This document shows, piece by piece, positions 26,110 to 34,820 of a stretch of 64,000 bases of DNA. The stretch is from an uncultured Myxococcales bacterium (GTDB lineage: Bacteria > Myxococcota > Myxococcia > Myxococcales > Myxococcaceae). Numbering within the stretch: the stretch's first letter is position 1; each line of letters starts with the position of its first letter. The position numbers were made by a program, and so were the translations under genes. The notes beneath the pieces were generated by a model, which did not search any database, was not told the DNA's origin, and saw nothing but the letters and a program-made list of their open reading frames with translations. The stretch is from positions 248,001-312,000 of the forward strand of contig CALJKW010000016.1 of NCBI GenBank assembly GCA_937980205.1, written 5' to 3'.

Positions 26110-26570
26110 TGCTGCAGGTCCTTGCGCACCGCCTCGAGGAACGGGTCCGCCGCGGCCGCGTCAGGCGCGGGGGCGGCCGGCGCCGGAGCAGGCTTCTTCT
26201 TCTTCACCTGCAGCGCGATGAAGGCCACCCCGAGCGTGAGCAGAATGACCGGCAGGATCCACAAGAGGCCCGTCGCGCCGGCCTTGCGTGGGGAGAGCAG
26301 GGCGAAGTCTCCGTAGCGCGCGACGAAGTAGTCGTAGATCTCGTCGTCGGTCTTCCCTTCCGCGACGAGCTCGCGCACCTTGTCGAGCTGCGCGCGCGCG
26401 ATCGACGACGGAGAGTCGGCGATCGACGTGCCCTGGCACACCGGGCAGCGCAGCTGCTTGCCGAGCCGCTGCACGCGGGCCTCGCGCTCGGCGTCGAGCG
26501 GTTCGGTGCCGACGCGGCCCGGCGCGTATTCGCCTTGCGACAACACCAGCGTGAGGACGAGCGCGAACAT
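26106..26570 (-). CDS. ccmH: Cytochrome c maturation protein CcmH
   Basis: 154 residues. The CcmH/NrfF/CycL motif RCPVCQG is present with Cys42 and Cys45, which reduce or thiolate the apocytochrome haem-site cysteines. A signal segment precedes it and a C-terminal membrane helix (LLWILPVILLTLGVAFIAL) anchors it, after which comes an Ala/Pro tail. Start ATG 26568-26570 lies one base after the ccmG stop. Periplasm-facing component of System I haem ligase. Confidence 0.92.
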   Translation of the reverse strand: MFALVLTLVLSQGEYAPGRVGTEPLDAEREARVQRLGKQLRCPVCQGTSIADSPSSIARAQLDKVRELVAEGKTDDEIYDYFVARYGDFALLSPRKAGATGLLWILPVILLTLGVAFIALQVKKKKPAPAPAAPAPDAAAADPFLEAVRKDLQQ

Positions 26571-26571
26571 G

Positions 26572-27087
26572 TCAGCGGATCTGGGCCAGCCGTTCTTCGA
26601 TCGTGCGCGGGTCCATCGGCGCCGCGTACTTACTCTTGATGGTGCCGGCTTTGTCGATGAAGTACGTCTCGGGCACTCCGGTGATGCCGTAGTCGACGGC
26701 CACCGTGGACTTCGGGTCGTAGAGCTGCGGGAAGCCCTCGCCGTGCTCGCGCAGCCAGGCGCGCGTCGCGTCTTCTTCGCTCTCGACGACGATGCCGAGG
26801 AAGACGACGTCGGGGTACCGGTTCGCCGCCCAGTTCAGCACCGGGTGCTCGGCCTTGCAGGGCCCGCACCACGTCGCCCAGAAGTTGAGCACCACCGGCT
26901 TGCCGAGCAGCTCCTGCATGTCGACGAGCTGGCCGTTGTCGAGGCGCTTGATCTTGAACATGGGGGCCTTCGTTCCCATGTTCATCACCGGCACCGCGTG
27001 CGGGTCGGTGCCGAAGCCCGCGTAGAAGACGAACAGCAGGCCGAACGTGACGGCGAGGGCGACGCCGATGATGATCGCCCGTTGCAT
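26572..27087 (-). CDS. ccmG: Thiol:disulfide interchange protein CcmG/DsbE
   Basis: 171 residues. N-terminal membrane anchor at about 4-24, then a thioredoxin fold with WATWCGPC (Cys74 and Cys77) and GITGVPETYFID carrying the cis-proline. The family keeps apocytochrome cysteines reduced in the periplasm before haem attachment. Its ATG shares a base with the ccmF stop (TGATG), so translation is coupled. Gene order ccmF-ccmG-ccmH is the usual one. Confidence 0.93.
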   Translation of the reverse strand: MQRAIIIGVALAVTFGLLFVFYAGFGTDPHAVPVMNMGTKAPMFKIKRLDNGQLVDMQELLGKPVVLNFWATWCGPCKAEHPVLNWAANRYPDVVFLGIVVESEEDATRAWLREHGEGFPQLYDPKSTVAVDYGITGVPETYFIDKAGTIKSKYAAPMDPRTIEERLAQIR

Positions 27088-29132
27088 CAGGCCTTCGCCG
27101 CCTCCGCGGGCGCGGGAGCCTCGGTGCCCAGCAGCTGCCTGCGCCGCGGCCACAGCGAGATGAGCGAGCCCGCGACGAGAATGGGAATCGCGTACCAGAT
27201 CCACCCGACGAGCGGGAACACCCAGGTGTTGAAGCTCGCGGTCTGATCCTTCCCGTCGTACGCGAGCAGGCTCACGTAGACGTCGCGCCACACGAGCTCG
27301 TGCACCAGCGGAGAGCCCACCGGGTCCGTCTGCCGCTCGTAGTAGTTCATGCGCGGCCCGCGCCCGTTCGCGTAGGCGACCTCGCGGCCGTCGGGGTGGA
27401 TGATGGTGACGTTCGCCGCGGTCCACGTGCGGTGCGGCTCCTGGCCGCTGGAGAGGCCGTCGAAGCGCACCTTGTACTTGCCGACGTCGAGCGTCTGGCC
27501 CGGCTTGAGCGTGCCGTTCGTGTGATCTTTGAACGCCGACGACGCGGCGATGGCGACGATGATGACGACGATGCCGAGGTGCACGACGTACCCGCCGAAG
27601 CGGCGCGGCGCGCGGCTCGCCGAGCGCACGAGCGCCGACCACGGGCCTTGGCGAGTCTCGGCCATGAGCCGCTGCGCAGGGAGGAACAGCTCGCGCAGCG
27701 TGATGGCGGCGACGAAGCCGGCGAGCCCGAACGCGACGACCGCGAGCGCCGTCGAGCCGGCGACCGACGTCGTCTGGCCGGCGTAGGCATTGCCGCCCAT
27801 GAACACGGCGCCGAGCACGCCGCAGATGATCGCGACGATGCCCGGCACGACGAGCTGGCGGCCGGCGGTGCGCAGGTTCGCCTCGCCCCACGGCAGCATC
27901 GGCCCGACGCCCATGAGGAAGAGCATCAGCAGCGCGATGGGGAGCGCCATGGTGTTGAAGTAGGGCTCTCCGACGCTGATGCGCTTCTTGAGCAGCGCCT
28001 CGACGATGAGCGGGTACGTCGTGCCGAGGAAGACGGTGAACGTCAGCGCCGAGAAGACGAGGTTGTTGAGCAGGATGCTGCCCTCGCGCGACGCCATGCT
28101 CGACAGCTGGCTCTCCGCGACGAGCAGCGGGCCGCGCCACGCGAGCAGCACGATGCTGAGCAGCATGATGATCGCGATGAAGACGAGGAACGTCGGCCCG
28201 ATGTCGGACTGCGTGAAGCTGTGCACCGAGTTGAAGACGCCCGAGCGCGTCATGAACGTGCCGACGATGGTGAGCCAGAACGCACCGAGCGCGAGCGCCA
28301 GCGTCCACAGCTTCAGCGACTTCTTCCGCTCGAGCACCATCGTCGAGTGGATGAACGCCGTCGCCGCGAGCCACGGCATGAACGACGCGTTCTCGACCGG
28401 GTCCCACGCCCAGTAGCCGCCCCAGCCGAGCACCGCGTACGCCCACCAGGAGCCCAGGATGATGCCGATGGAGAGGAACAGCCACGGCACGAGCGTCCAC
28501 TTGCGCAAGGGAGCGAGCCAGGCGTCGCCGAGCTCGCCGCGCAGCAGGGCGCCCGTCGCGATGCCGAACGGCACCGTCATGCCCACGAAGCCCAGGTACA
28601 GCATGGGCGGGTGAATGATCATGAGGATGTGGTTCTGCAGCAGCGCGTTCGGGCCGGGCCCGTCGGTGGGGATCGGGTTCGGAGTCGGGCCCCACGGGTT
28701 CGCCGGGCCCGCGATGAGGAACGCGAAGAACGTCGCGACGGCGCACATCATGCCGAGCGAGAGCTGCATGTAGCGGCCGTGCTCTCCGCGGTGAATCCAC
28801 GCGAACGCGAAGAGGTAGAGGCCCATGATGGCGCCCCAGAAGAGGATCGAGCCTTCGAGCGAGCTCCACAGCGAGACGATGGTGAAGATGGTCGGCGTCG
28901 AGTTGCTGCCGACCTGCGCGACGTACTTCACCGAGTAGTCGTGCTGCAGCAGCGCCATGACCATCACGACGTTCGCGAGGATCATGGAGCCCGCGAAGCC
29001 GTAGACCGCGCGCTGCACCCACGGGAGCGCGCTCTCCTGGCGCCTCATGCCCGTGAAGACTCCGATGACCGCGCCGAACGCCGCGCAGAGCAGACCGATG
29101 AGGACGAGGCCGTAGCCGATCGTGGCGTTCAC
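27087..29132 (-). CDS. ccmF: Haem lyase subunit CcmF
   Basis: 681 residues, GTG start overlapping the ccmE stop (GTGA). About fourteen or more membrane helices, with the WWD-family motif WGGYWAWDPVENASFMPW and conserved His residues in HPPMLYLGFVGM and FIHSTMVLERKK. Residues about 530-640 form a large periplasmic loop. CcmF takes haem from CcmE and attaches it to apocytochrome c with CcmH/CcmI. Full family length. Confidence 0.95.
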   Translation of the reverse strand: MNATIGYGLVLIGLLCAAFGAVIGVFTGMRRQESALPWVQRAVYGFAGSMILANVVMVMALLQHDYSVKYVAQVGSNSTPTIFTIVSLWSSLEGSILFWGAIMGLYLFAFAWIHRGEHGRYMQLSLGMMCAVATFFAFLIAGPANPWGPTPNPIPTDGPGPNALLQNHILMIIHPPMLYLGFVGMTVPFGIATGALLRGELGDAWLAPLRKWTLVPWLFLSIGIILGSWWAYAVLGWGGYWAWDPVENASFMPWLAATAFIHSTMVLERKKSLKLWTLALALGAFWLTIVGTFMTRSGVFNSVHSFTQSDIGPTFLVFIAIIMLLSIVLLAWRGPLLVAESQLSSMASREGSILLNNLVFSALTFTVFLGTTYPLIVEALLKKRISVGEPYFNTMALPIALLMLFLMGVGPMLPWGEANLRTAGRQLVVPGIVAIICGVLGAVFMGGNAYAGQTTSVAGSTALAVVAFGLAGFVAAITLRELFLPAQRLMAETRQGPWSALVRSASRAPRRFGGYVVHLGIVVIIVAIAASSAFKDHTNGTLKPGQTLDVGKYKVRFDGLSSGQEPHRTWTAANVTIIHPDGREVAYANGRGPRMNYYERQTDPVGSPLVHELVWRDVYVSLLAYDGKDQTASFNTWVFPLVGWIWYAIPILVAGSLISLWPRRRQLLGTEAPAPAEAAKA

Positions 29133-29617
29133 TTCGGTTTCCCGTCGTCGGCGTTGGCCTGCGGCTCGAGCAGCGACTTCTGCCAATCCTGCTGGCTCTC
29201 CCCGGCCTTGGGCGGACGGTACTCGTTGGAGTGGTTCACCATCAGCCGCGTGGTGCGGAACACGTTCGACTTGTCGTACGTGCCCTCGACGACGACGCCG
29301 ATGCCCTCGCGGAACATCTGCGGGGGGATCTCGTCGGAGCTGACCTTCACCGACTTCGCGTCGGGCTCCTTGCCGTCGGCGACCTCGAAGTCGAGGTGCG
29401 TCTTGTCGGGAGTCCACTGGATGGTGCCGGCCTTCACCATGCCGCCCAGGCGAATCGTCGGGCCGTAGGCCTTCTCGCCCTGGGCGAGCAGCTGGCTGGG
29501 GCTCCAGTAGTAGACGAGGTTCTCGCCGAGGTTTCCGTAGGCGATGAACGCGAGGGCTGCGCCGGCGAGGACGAGCGCGACGACGGCAACCAATCGATTT
29601 CTGTTGGTGGGATTCAT
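29129..29617 (-). CDS. ccmE: Haem chaperone CcmE
   Basis: 162 residues. N-terminal anchor (about 8-27) and an OB-fold periplasmic domain (RLGGMVKAGTIQW, VEGTYDKSN). The haem-binding motif HxxxY is present as His129-Ser-Asn-Glu-Tyr133; the common form is HDENY, and His129 would form the covalent haem bond. Starts one base after the ccmD stop with GGAATGAG as ribosome site. Carries haem from CcmC to CcmF. Confidence 0.93.
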   Translation of the reverse strand: MNPTNRNRLVAVVALVLAGAALAFIAYGNLGENLVYYWSPSQLLAQGEKAYGPTIRLGGMVKAGTIQWTPDKTHLDFEVADGKEPDAKSVKVSSDEIPPQMFREGIGVVVEGTYDKSNVFRTTRLMVNHSNEYRPPKAGESQQDWQKSLLEPQANADDGKPK

Positions 29618-29618
29618 C

Positions 29619-29777
29619 TCATTCCTTCCGGCGGCGCACCCACAACGAGGCGGCGTAGAAGACGATTCCCAGGAGCGTCAGAACATACGCTGCCGTCACG
29701 AATTCCCAGCCGCCGACGATGCGCCCCTGACCGACGCGTGAGGCCTCGGCCTGCGCGAGCACGATGAGCGGAATCAC
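29619..29777 (-). CDS. ccmD: Haem exporter protein CcmD
   Basis: 52 residues: MIPLIVLAQAEASRVGQGR, a single membrane helix (FVTAAYVLTLLGIVFYAASL) and a basic tail WVRRRKE. This is the size, topology and position of CcmD, which helps release holo-CcmE from CcmABC. GTG start overlaps the ccmC stop by four bases; it sits between ccmC and ccmE as usual. Confidence 0.85.
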   Translation of the reverse strand: MIPLIVLAQAEASRVGQGRIVGGWEFVTAAYVLTLLGIVFYAASLWVRRRKE

Positions 29778-30550
29778 GTGGTACCTCCCGGAACCGGCGC
29801 GCCCGGTGCGCCCAGCGCCTCCGGCGGAGCGACCTCTTTGGCCAGCGCCGCACGGGCGATCTTGTACCGGTGGTAGATGAAGACGACGAGCAGGCAGAGG
29901 AACGCGCAGGCCGCCCAGCGCAGCGCGATGACCATCTGCGGGTCGACGGTCTTCGGCGTCGACTGCTCCTGGTGCAGCGACTTCATCCACTTCACCGAGA
30001 AGTAGACGGTGACGGGGATGACGATGCCGAAGGTGCCGAGCGCGGAGGACCACGTCGCGCGGGTGTCGGGGTTCTCGGTGAAGCGCCGCAGCGCGAGGTA
30101 GCCCGTGTAATAGATGAGCATCACCGCGGCGGACGTGAGGCGCGGGTCCCACGTCCAGTAGACGCCCCAGGTCGGCTTGCCCCAGATGGCGCCGAGGGTG
30201 ACGCCGACGATGCCGAAGTAGAGGCCGACCTCGGCGCTGGCCTCGGCGAGCGCGTCGGCGGTCCAGCTCTTCTTCATCAGGAACGCGACCGAGGCGCCGA
30301 AGTTGAGGGTGACTCCGAGCAGCGCCATCCACACCTGGGGAACGTGGGCGTAGATGATGCGGTAGACGTCGCCCATCTCGCGCTCGGGCGGGGCCCAGAC
30401 CAGGCCGAGCCAGGCGCCGACAGGGAGCATGATGGCCGCCTGCACCGCGAGGATCTTCCAGCCGATCTCGATGAACGGGCGCTTCACGCACGTCGCGATG
30501 ATGACCCCGACGGGAATGAGCAAGAGCGCGTTGGCGAGCCAGTCCGGCAT
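29774..30550 (-). CDS. ccmC: Haem delivery protein CcmC
   Basis: 258 residues with six membrane helices. The tryptophan-rich haem-handling motif WGVYWTWDPRLTS is present, with flanking His residues (IIYAHVPQVWMAL before it). CcmC loads haem onto CcmE. Its ATG is one base after the ccmB stop. The C-terminal Pro/Ala tail is longer than usual. Good match in length and order. Confidence 0.93.
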   Translation of the reverse strand: MPDWLANALLLIPVGVIIATCVKRPFIEIGWKILAVQAAIMLPVGAWLGLVWAPPEREMGDVYRIIYAHVPQVWMALLGVTLNFGASVAFLMKKSWTADALAEASAEVGLYFGIVGVTLGAIWGKPTWGVYWTWDPRLTSAAVMLIYYTGYLALRRFTENPDTRATWSSALGTFGIVIPVTVYFSVKWMKSLHQEQSTPKTVDPQMVIALRWAACAFLCLLVVFIYHRYKIARAALAKEVAPPEALGAPGAPVPGGTT

Positions 30551-30551
30551 T

Positions 30552-31295
30552 TCAGATGTCCTCGGTGATTCGGGGAAACAGTACCAATCCCAGCGCCCAG
30601 TAGATCACATTCAGCGCGCCCAGCATCGTGAGCCATGAGCCCATCTGGCCCATCGCATCACCGTCGAAAATCAGGGCGGTCGCCTTCACGCACGAGATGA
30701 GCACCGGCACGAGCACCGGGAAGAGCAGAATGGGCAGCAGCACGTCGCGGGCCCGCGCGTTCGAGGCGATCGCCGAATAGAAGGTGCCCGCGGCGCTGAT
30801 CGACATCGCGCCGATGCCGATGATGCCGATGAGCAGCCACAGGCTCATCTTCACGCGCAGGTCGAACACCGCGATGGAGAGCGGCGAGAGGATGAGGCCG
30901 AGGCCCCACAGCAGCACCGTGTTGCCGAGCGCCTTGCCGATGAAGACGGCGCGCGCGTCGGTCGCCGCGAGCTTGAGCCCCTCGAGCGCGTGGTTCTCGC
31001 TCTCGATGCGGAACGACTCGGAGAGCGAGAGGATGCTGGCGAAGACGATCGCGAGCCAGAAGTAGCCGGAGGCGTGCGCGCGGAGCGCCGTGGTGTTCGC
31101 CCCGAGCGCGAACGAGAACAACAGCAGCGTCGAGATGGCGAAGAAGACGAGCGCGTTGAGGCGGGCGCGCGTGCGCCACTCGATGAGCAGGTCCTTCCGC
31201 ATCACGACGAGCGTGGCGGCGACGAGCCCCGGCGGCTTGCGCGTCGCGATCTCGTCGCGCGGCGGCGCGGTGGTGGTGTCGGCGGCCGGCGTCAC
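30552..31295 (-). CDS. ccmB: Haem exporter permease CcmB
   Basis: 247 residues, GTG start overlapping the ccmA stop. Six hydrophobic helices beginning at NALVFFAISTLLLFSFAL; the pattern RKDLLIEWRTRARLNALVFF near the N-terminus is typical of CcmB. Together with CcmA it forms the ABC complex that uses ATP to release holo-CcmE. The first ~25 residues are polar and may be dispensable. Confidence 0.92.
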   Translation of the reverse strand: MTPAADTTTAPPRDEIATRKPPGLVAATLVVMRKDLLIEWRTRARLNALVFFAISTLLLFSFALGANTTALRAHASGYFWLAIVFASILSLSESFRIESENHALEGLKLAATDARAVFIGKALGNTVLLWGLGLILSPLSIAVFDLRVKMSLWLLIGIIGIGAMSISAAGTFYSAIASNARARDVLLPILLFPVLVPVLISCVKATALIFDGDAMGQMGSWLTMLGALNVIYWALGLVLFPRITEDI

Positions 31296-31945
31296 GCGGC
31301 GGTCTCCAGGGTGCGGCCCTCGGCGAGGTGCAGGCGGGCGTCGGTGAGCGTGAGGCCCTGCTCGATGAGGTGCGTGGCGAGCACGACGGTGGTGCCCGAC
31401 GTGCGCAGCTCGTGGATGAACTTCTCCATCACCGCGATGCCCTCGGGGTCGAGCTCGCCGAACGGCTCGTCGAGCAGCGCGAGGTCGGGCTTCTTGAGCA
31501 GCAGCCGCGCGATGGCGATGCGCTTGCGCATGCCGGCGCTGAACGTGCGCACCGCGTTGTCGGCGCGCTTCGTCATGCCGACGCGCTCGATGACGGCCTT
31601 GGCCGAAGCCACCGGGTCGGGGATGCCGAGCAGCCGCGCGAGCAGCACGAGGTTCTGCTCGGCGGTGAGATCTTCGTAGAGGAAGCTGGCGTGCGAGAGC
31701 AGGGCGACCCGGCGGCGGATCTGCTCTTTCTGCTCGAGCGCGTCGAAGCCCAGGATGGTCAGCTTCCCGAACGTCGGAGCCGAGGCCGTCGCGAGCAGCT
31801 TGAGCAGCGTGCTCTTGCCCGAGCCGTTGTGACCGGTCAGCAGCAGCGACTTCCCGCGCTCGAGGGTGAAGGAGAGCCGCGCGAGCGCCCACCGCGGGCC
31901 GTAGCGCTTGCTCACGTCGACGATCTGGAACGCCGCGTCGGCCAA
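31292..31945 (-). CDS. ccmA: Haem exporter ATP-binding protein CcmA
   Basis: 217 residues from TTG 31943-31945, chosen because the fold begins AAFQIVDVSKRYG and a GAGG ribosome site precedes it by eight bases. Walker A GHNGSGKST, signature FSAGMRKR, Walker B DLALLDEPFGELD and switch His in ATHLIEQG. ATPase of the CcmABCD complex. First ccm gene; it follows the DUF4350 gene by about 28 bases with no terminator, so the ccm genes are probably read from further upstream. Confidence 0.92.
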   Translation of the reverse strand: MADAAFQIVDVSKRYGPRWALARLSFTLERGKSLLLTGHNGSGKSTLLKLLATASAPTFGKLTILGFDALEQKEQIRRRVALLSHASFLYEDLTAEQNLVLLARLLGIPDPVASAKAVIERVGMTKRADNAVRTFSAGMRKRIAIARLLLKKPDLALLDEPFGELDPEGIAVMEKFIHELRTSGTTVVLATHLIEQGLTLTDARLHLAEGRTLETAA

Positions 31946-31973
31946 GGTGTGGACCTCGCACGTCGTACCAACT

Positions 31974-33002
31974 TCAGGTTCGTGACGAAAGGCCGCGCGC
32001 ATCGGCCTCGAGGGCAGCGCAGCGCTTCGAAAGCTCCAGGAACTCCTGCGGGGTGGTGACGCCTTCGGGCTTGACGGGCAGCTCGGAAGCGGGGACCTCG
32101 AGGAGGCGCTGCAGCCGCGCGCACAGCTCCCGCGCGAGCTCGGGCTCGACGCGCGCCTCCGCGGTCAGCGCCGCCATCGCGCGCACGTACTCGAGGCTCG
32201 ACCGGTGCTGCTCCACCGGGGTGGGGCGCGCGGGCCCCAGCCGCGGCGCGAACGCGAGCAGGAACGCCAGGCCGCAGAAGCCGAGCTGCACCAGCGCGGC
32301 GATGAGGTTCTCGGTGAGGGGCGGCTTCGCGCGCGGCGCCTGGTGCAGCTCGTCGAAGGCGATGGGCTGAGGCAGCGAGGCCCAGAACGCCGCGTTGTCG
32401 TCGAGCTCGAGGCGCGAGGCCTCGGCGAGGTCCGCGCCGGCGCCGATGAAGACCTGGCCCTTGCCGTGCGGCCACCACCACAGCGAGCCGGCCTTCGTGA
32501 CGGGGACGGCTTCGGGGAGCTCGGAGACGATCGTGTCGTCGGCGAGGACGCGGAGGCGCTTCAGCCCGGAGAGCAGGGTGACCGGGTCGGAGACTCCGAG
32601 CAGGTCGGTGGCCTCGGCGTCGCGCTGTGGGGCCGGGCCGGCCTCGAGCCTCAGCCAGTCGTCGAGGTCGGGCTGTGCTGCCGAGCGGCGGGGGCGGAGG
32701 TAGACCAGCGTGCCGCCGGCTTCGATGAACTGCTCCAGCCGTGCGCGCTCTTCCTTCGACACCGCGTGGCCGACCGGAGCCGCGAGCACGAGCGTGCGGG
32801 CGTCGCCGGGCTCGAGGGCGGTCTCGAGGACGCGGACGTCGCGACCCGTCTGCTCGAGCCACCGGCGCAGGAGCTTCGTGCCGCGCGGGCCCGGGTTCTT
32901 CACGGAGGGGACGGGCGAGTCCGGCGCGGTCGTCGGTGTCGAGAGCCCGGCCGCGAGCGCGAGGGCGAGGAGCAGCGCGTAGAGCCACCACGAGCGCTTC
33001 AA
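31974..33002 (-). CDS. DUF4350-type membrane protein
   Basis: 342 residues from TTG 33000-33002 (alternative GTG 33014 lies inside a repeat). One N-terminal membrane helix (LYALLLALALAAGL), a soluble Rossmann-like domain with GTKLLRRWLEQTGRDV and FIEAGGTLVYLRPR, then a second helix (IAALVQLGFCGLAFLLAFAP) and a helical tail. This matches DUF4350 proteins, which are usually encoded next to DUF4129 and MoxR/DUF58 genes and have no established function. Here it follows a DUF4129 gene, separated by an inverted repeat pair. Confidence 0.7.
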   Translation of the reverse strand: MKRSWWLYALLLALALAAGLSTPTTAPDSPVPSVKNPGPRGTKLLRRWLEQTGRDVRVLETALEPGDARTLVLAAPVGHAVSKEERARLEQFIEAGGTLVYLRPRRSAAQPDLDDWLRLEAGPAPQRDAEATDLLGVSDPVTLLSGLKRLRVLADDTIVSELPEAVPVTKAGSLWWWPHGKGQVFIGAGADLAEASRLELDDNAAFWASLPQPIAFDELHQAPRAKPPLTENLIAALVQLGFCGLAFLLAFAPRLGPARPTPVEQHRSSLEYVRAMAALTAEARVEPELARELCARLQRLLEVPASELPVKPEGVTTPQEFLELSKRCAALEADARGLSSRT

Positions 33003-33010
33003 GATGGCGT

Positions 33011-33149
33011 GCACCCTGAGCGGAGCGCGAAGCGCGTAGTCGAAGGGTCCGGGCGATCTGGGCAGAGCCTTCTCGGAGGCGATGCTCGCTGCGCCCGGAC
33101 CCATTCGACGACGCGCGGTCCGCTTGCGCGGCCGCGCTGCTCAGGGTGC
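33011..33149. repeat. Inverted pair of REP-like repeats inside the operon
   Basis: The left copy (33011-33054) begins GCACCCTGAGC and contains GTCGAAGGGTCCGGGC; the right copy (33093-33149), read on the minus strand, begins GCACCCTGAGC and contains GTCGAATGGGTCCGGGC. Together they can form a long hairpin. This CCCTGAGC...TCGAAGGGT type of repeat is common in bacterial intergenic DNA. It widens an otherwise tight gene junction and may attenuate or stabilise mRNA. Confidence 0.65.
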
Positions 33150-33168
33150 GCGCGTTCCTCGACGGTTG

Positions 33169-33855
33169 TCATGCGAGGGCCTCTACCGACTTCACGAACT
33201 TCTCCGCCTCTTCCTTCGCCACCGGCTGCAGCGAGTAGAACGTCCGGTCGTACCAATCGACGCGCGCGCTGACTTCACGCACCAACGCATCATCGGCACC
33301 GCGCTTCGGCAATTCGGCGCACAGCTCGCGGTTGGTCTTCACGCGATCCGGCCGGGCCAGGTTCCTGCGCTCCAGCGAAGAGAGCAGGGCGAGCAGCGCC
33401 TCCCGAATCGCCTCCCGCGGGTTCGAGCCCAACAGCGCGCGCGCGTTCGCGAGGTGCTCCGGGGCGGGCTTGAGCGCGAGGGGCTCGGCAGCCGGGCCCC
33501 GCTCGATCGGCGCCGCGCGACGGAACCTCGCGAACCGCAGCACGGCGGCCAGCGCCACCGCGAAGGCGAAGAACAGCACCGCATACGGCACGGTGCGCGC
33601 GAACGCGGCGGCCTCGGCCGTCTCGAAGAACCGCTTCAGCCACGCGAAGAACTGCTCCCACAGCACGGCGATCACGTTCGCGTTGCGGTCGCGCACGCGG
33701 GAGAACTCGGGCTCCTCGAGCAGCCGCGCGAGGGCCTCGCGATCCGGCGCGACCGCCTGGCGCTCGGCCAGCGCACACGCGGCCTCCTGCTGCTCGGGGC
33801 GCTCGAACGCGGCGCCCTGAGGGCAGACCGCGAGCACGAGCAGCAGCACGCTCAC
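33169..33855 (-). CDS. DUF4129-domain membrane protein
   Basis: 228 residues, GTG start overlapping the upstream stop (GTGA). Signal-like N-terminus (SVLLLVLAVCPQGAAF), one membrane helix (VPYAVLFFAFAVALAAVLRF, about 102-121), and a C-terminal cytoplasmic helical domain with LLGSNPREAIREALLALLSSLE and TNRELCAELP, which is the DUF4129 pattern often found at the end of transglutaminase-like proteins. Function unknown; the DUF4129-DUF4350 pairing is conserved in other bacteria. Confidence 0.75.
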   Translation of the reverse strand: MSVLLLVLAVCPQGAAFERPEQQEAACALAERQAVAPDREALARLLEEPEFSRVRDRNANVIAVLWEQFFAWLKRFFETAEAAAFARTVPYAVLFFAFAVALAAVLRFARFRRAAPIERGPAAEPLALKPAPEHLANARALLGSNPREAIREALLALLSSLERRNLARPDRVKTNRELCAELPKRGADDALVREVSARVDWYDRTFYSLQPVAKEEAEKFVKSVEALA

Positions 33856-34820
33856 GCGGCCTTCCTCAGCTTCAGCTCGAGGTCGAACCCTTCGCGCCGC
33901 GTGCGCATGTCCACGTAGAAGATGACCTGGAACGCGACGTAGAGCGGGTACATCACCGCGCCGACCGCGAGGTTGAGCAGCTCCGCCGGCACGAGCAGCA
34001 CCGCCGGCACGTCGCCGGCGGAGGGGTCGAGCAGGTTCCCGTAGACCGCGCGCAGCACCAGCACCGGCGCACCGGAGATGAGGCTCAAGAGCAGCAGCAT
34101 CATCGCCACGACGGTGATGAGGATCATCAGCCGCATCTTCACCAGGCCCATCAGGCCCGGGCCGACGCGCCCCGAGGTGAGCACATCGCAGCGGCGGAAA
34201 GCAGCGACGGCGCCGACGTCTTCGCTCGCGACGATGGGGCCCCACAGCGCGAAGCGGAGGAAGAACCACAGCCCCCAGCCGATGAGCCCGAACGTCATCA
34301 CCACCATGCCGGCGATGAGGAAGCCGACGCTGCCGGCGAGGCCCGCGGCGACGCCCATCAGGATGCCCGGCAGCATGAACAGCACCATCACCAGCAGCGC
34401 CCAGCCGAGCGCGAGGAAGAAGAGGCCGAGCAGCGTGCCGAGCTTGCGCGTCGCGTGGCGGACTCCGTCGGCGACGCGCGCGGGCTCTCCCAGGAAGGTC
34501 GGCAGCACGTAGTGCGCGGCGGCCGTCGTGACGAACAGCGTGCCGAAGAGGATGCCGCCCATCACGCCGAACAGCGCCGCGGTCGCCCCGGGAGCCTGCT
34601 GCTGCGCGACGGTCTGCCCCTGCGACATCGCGCGCAGGGCCGCGAGCAGGTCTCCGTACGAGCCCCAGCGCCCCGAGACGGCCTGCAGCCCCTTGATGAG
34701 CGCGTACTGCACGAGGTTGAACGCGAAGAAGAGCGCGTAGAGCCGCTTCCAGTGCGCGCGCCAGAACGTCGCGGAGCGATCGACGATCTCTCCCAGCTCC
34801 ATGGGGCGAAGCTCGGTCAC
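33852..34820 (-). CDS. Polytopic membrane protein, DUF4129/DUF4350 partner
   Basis: 322 residues, GTG start overlapping the thiE stop. Begins TELRPMELGEIVDRSATFWRAHW, a cytoplasmic helix typical of glycerophosphoryl-diester-phosphodiesterase-type membrane domains, then about six membrane helices, many with Gly and Met (LGLFFLALGWALLVMVLFML, SVGFLIAGMVVMTFGLIG). No catalytic motif. Proteins with this N-terminus are commonly encoded beside DUF4129 genes. Likely works with the next two products in the membrane. Confidence 0.7.
   Translation of the reverse strand: MTELRPMELGEIVDRSATFWRAHWKRLYALFFAFNLVQYALIKGLQAVSGRWGSYGDLLAALRAMSQGQTVAQQQAPGATAALFGVMGGILFGTLFVTTAAAHYVLPTFLGEPARVADGVRHATRKLGTLLGLFFLALGWALLVMVLFMLPGILMGVAAGLAGSVGFLIAGMVVMTFGLIGWGLWFFLRFALWGPIVASEDVGAVAAFRRCDVLTSGRVGPGLMGLVKMRLMILITVVAMMLLLLSLISGAPVLVLRAVYGNLLDPSAGDVPAVLLVPAELLNLAVGAVMYPLYVAFQVIFYVDMRTRREGFDLELKLRKAA

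Noticed and set aside
27300..29468. A 722-codon plus-strand frame over ccmF
   Set aside because: Composition is extreme in Arg, Glu and His. CcmF on the minus strand is full-length with its WWD motif.
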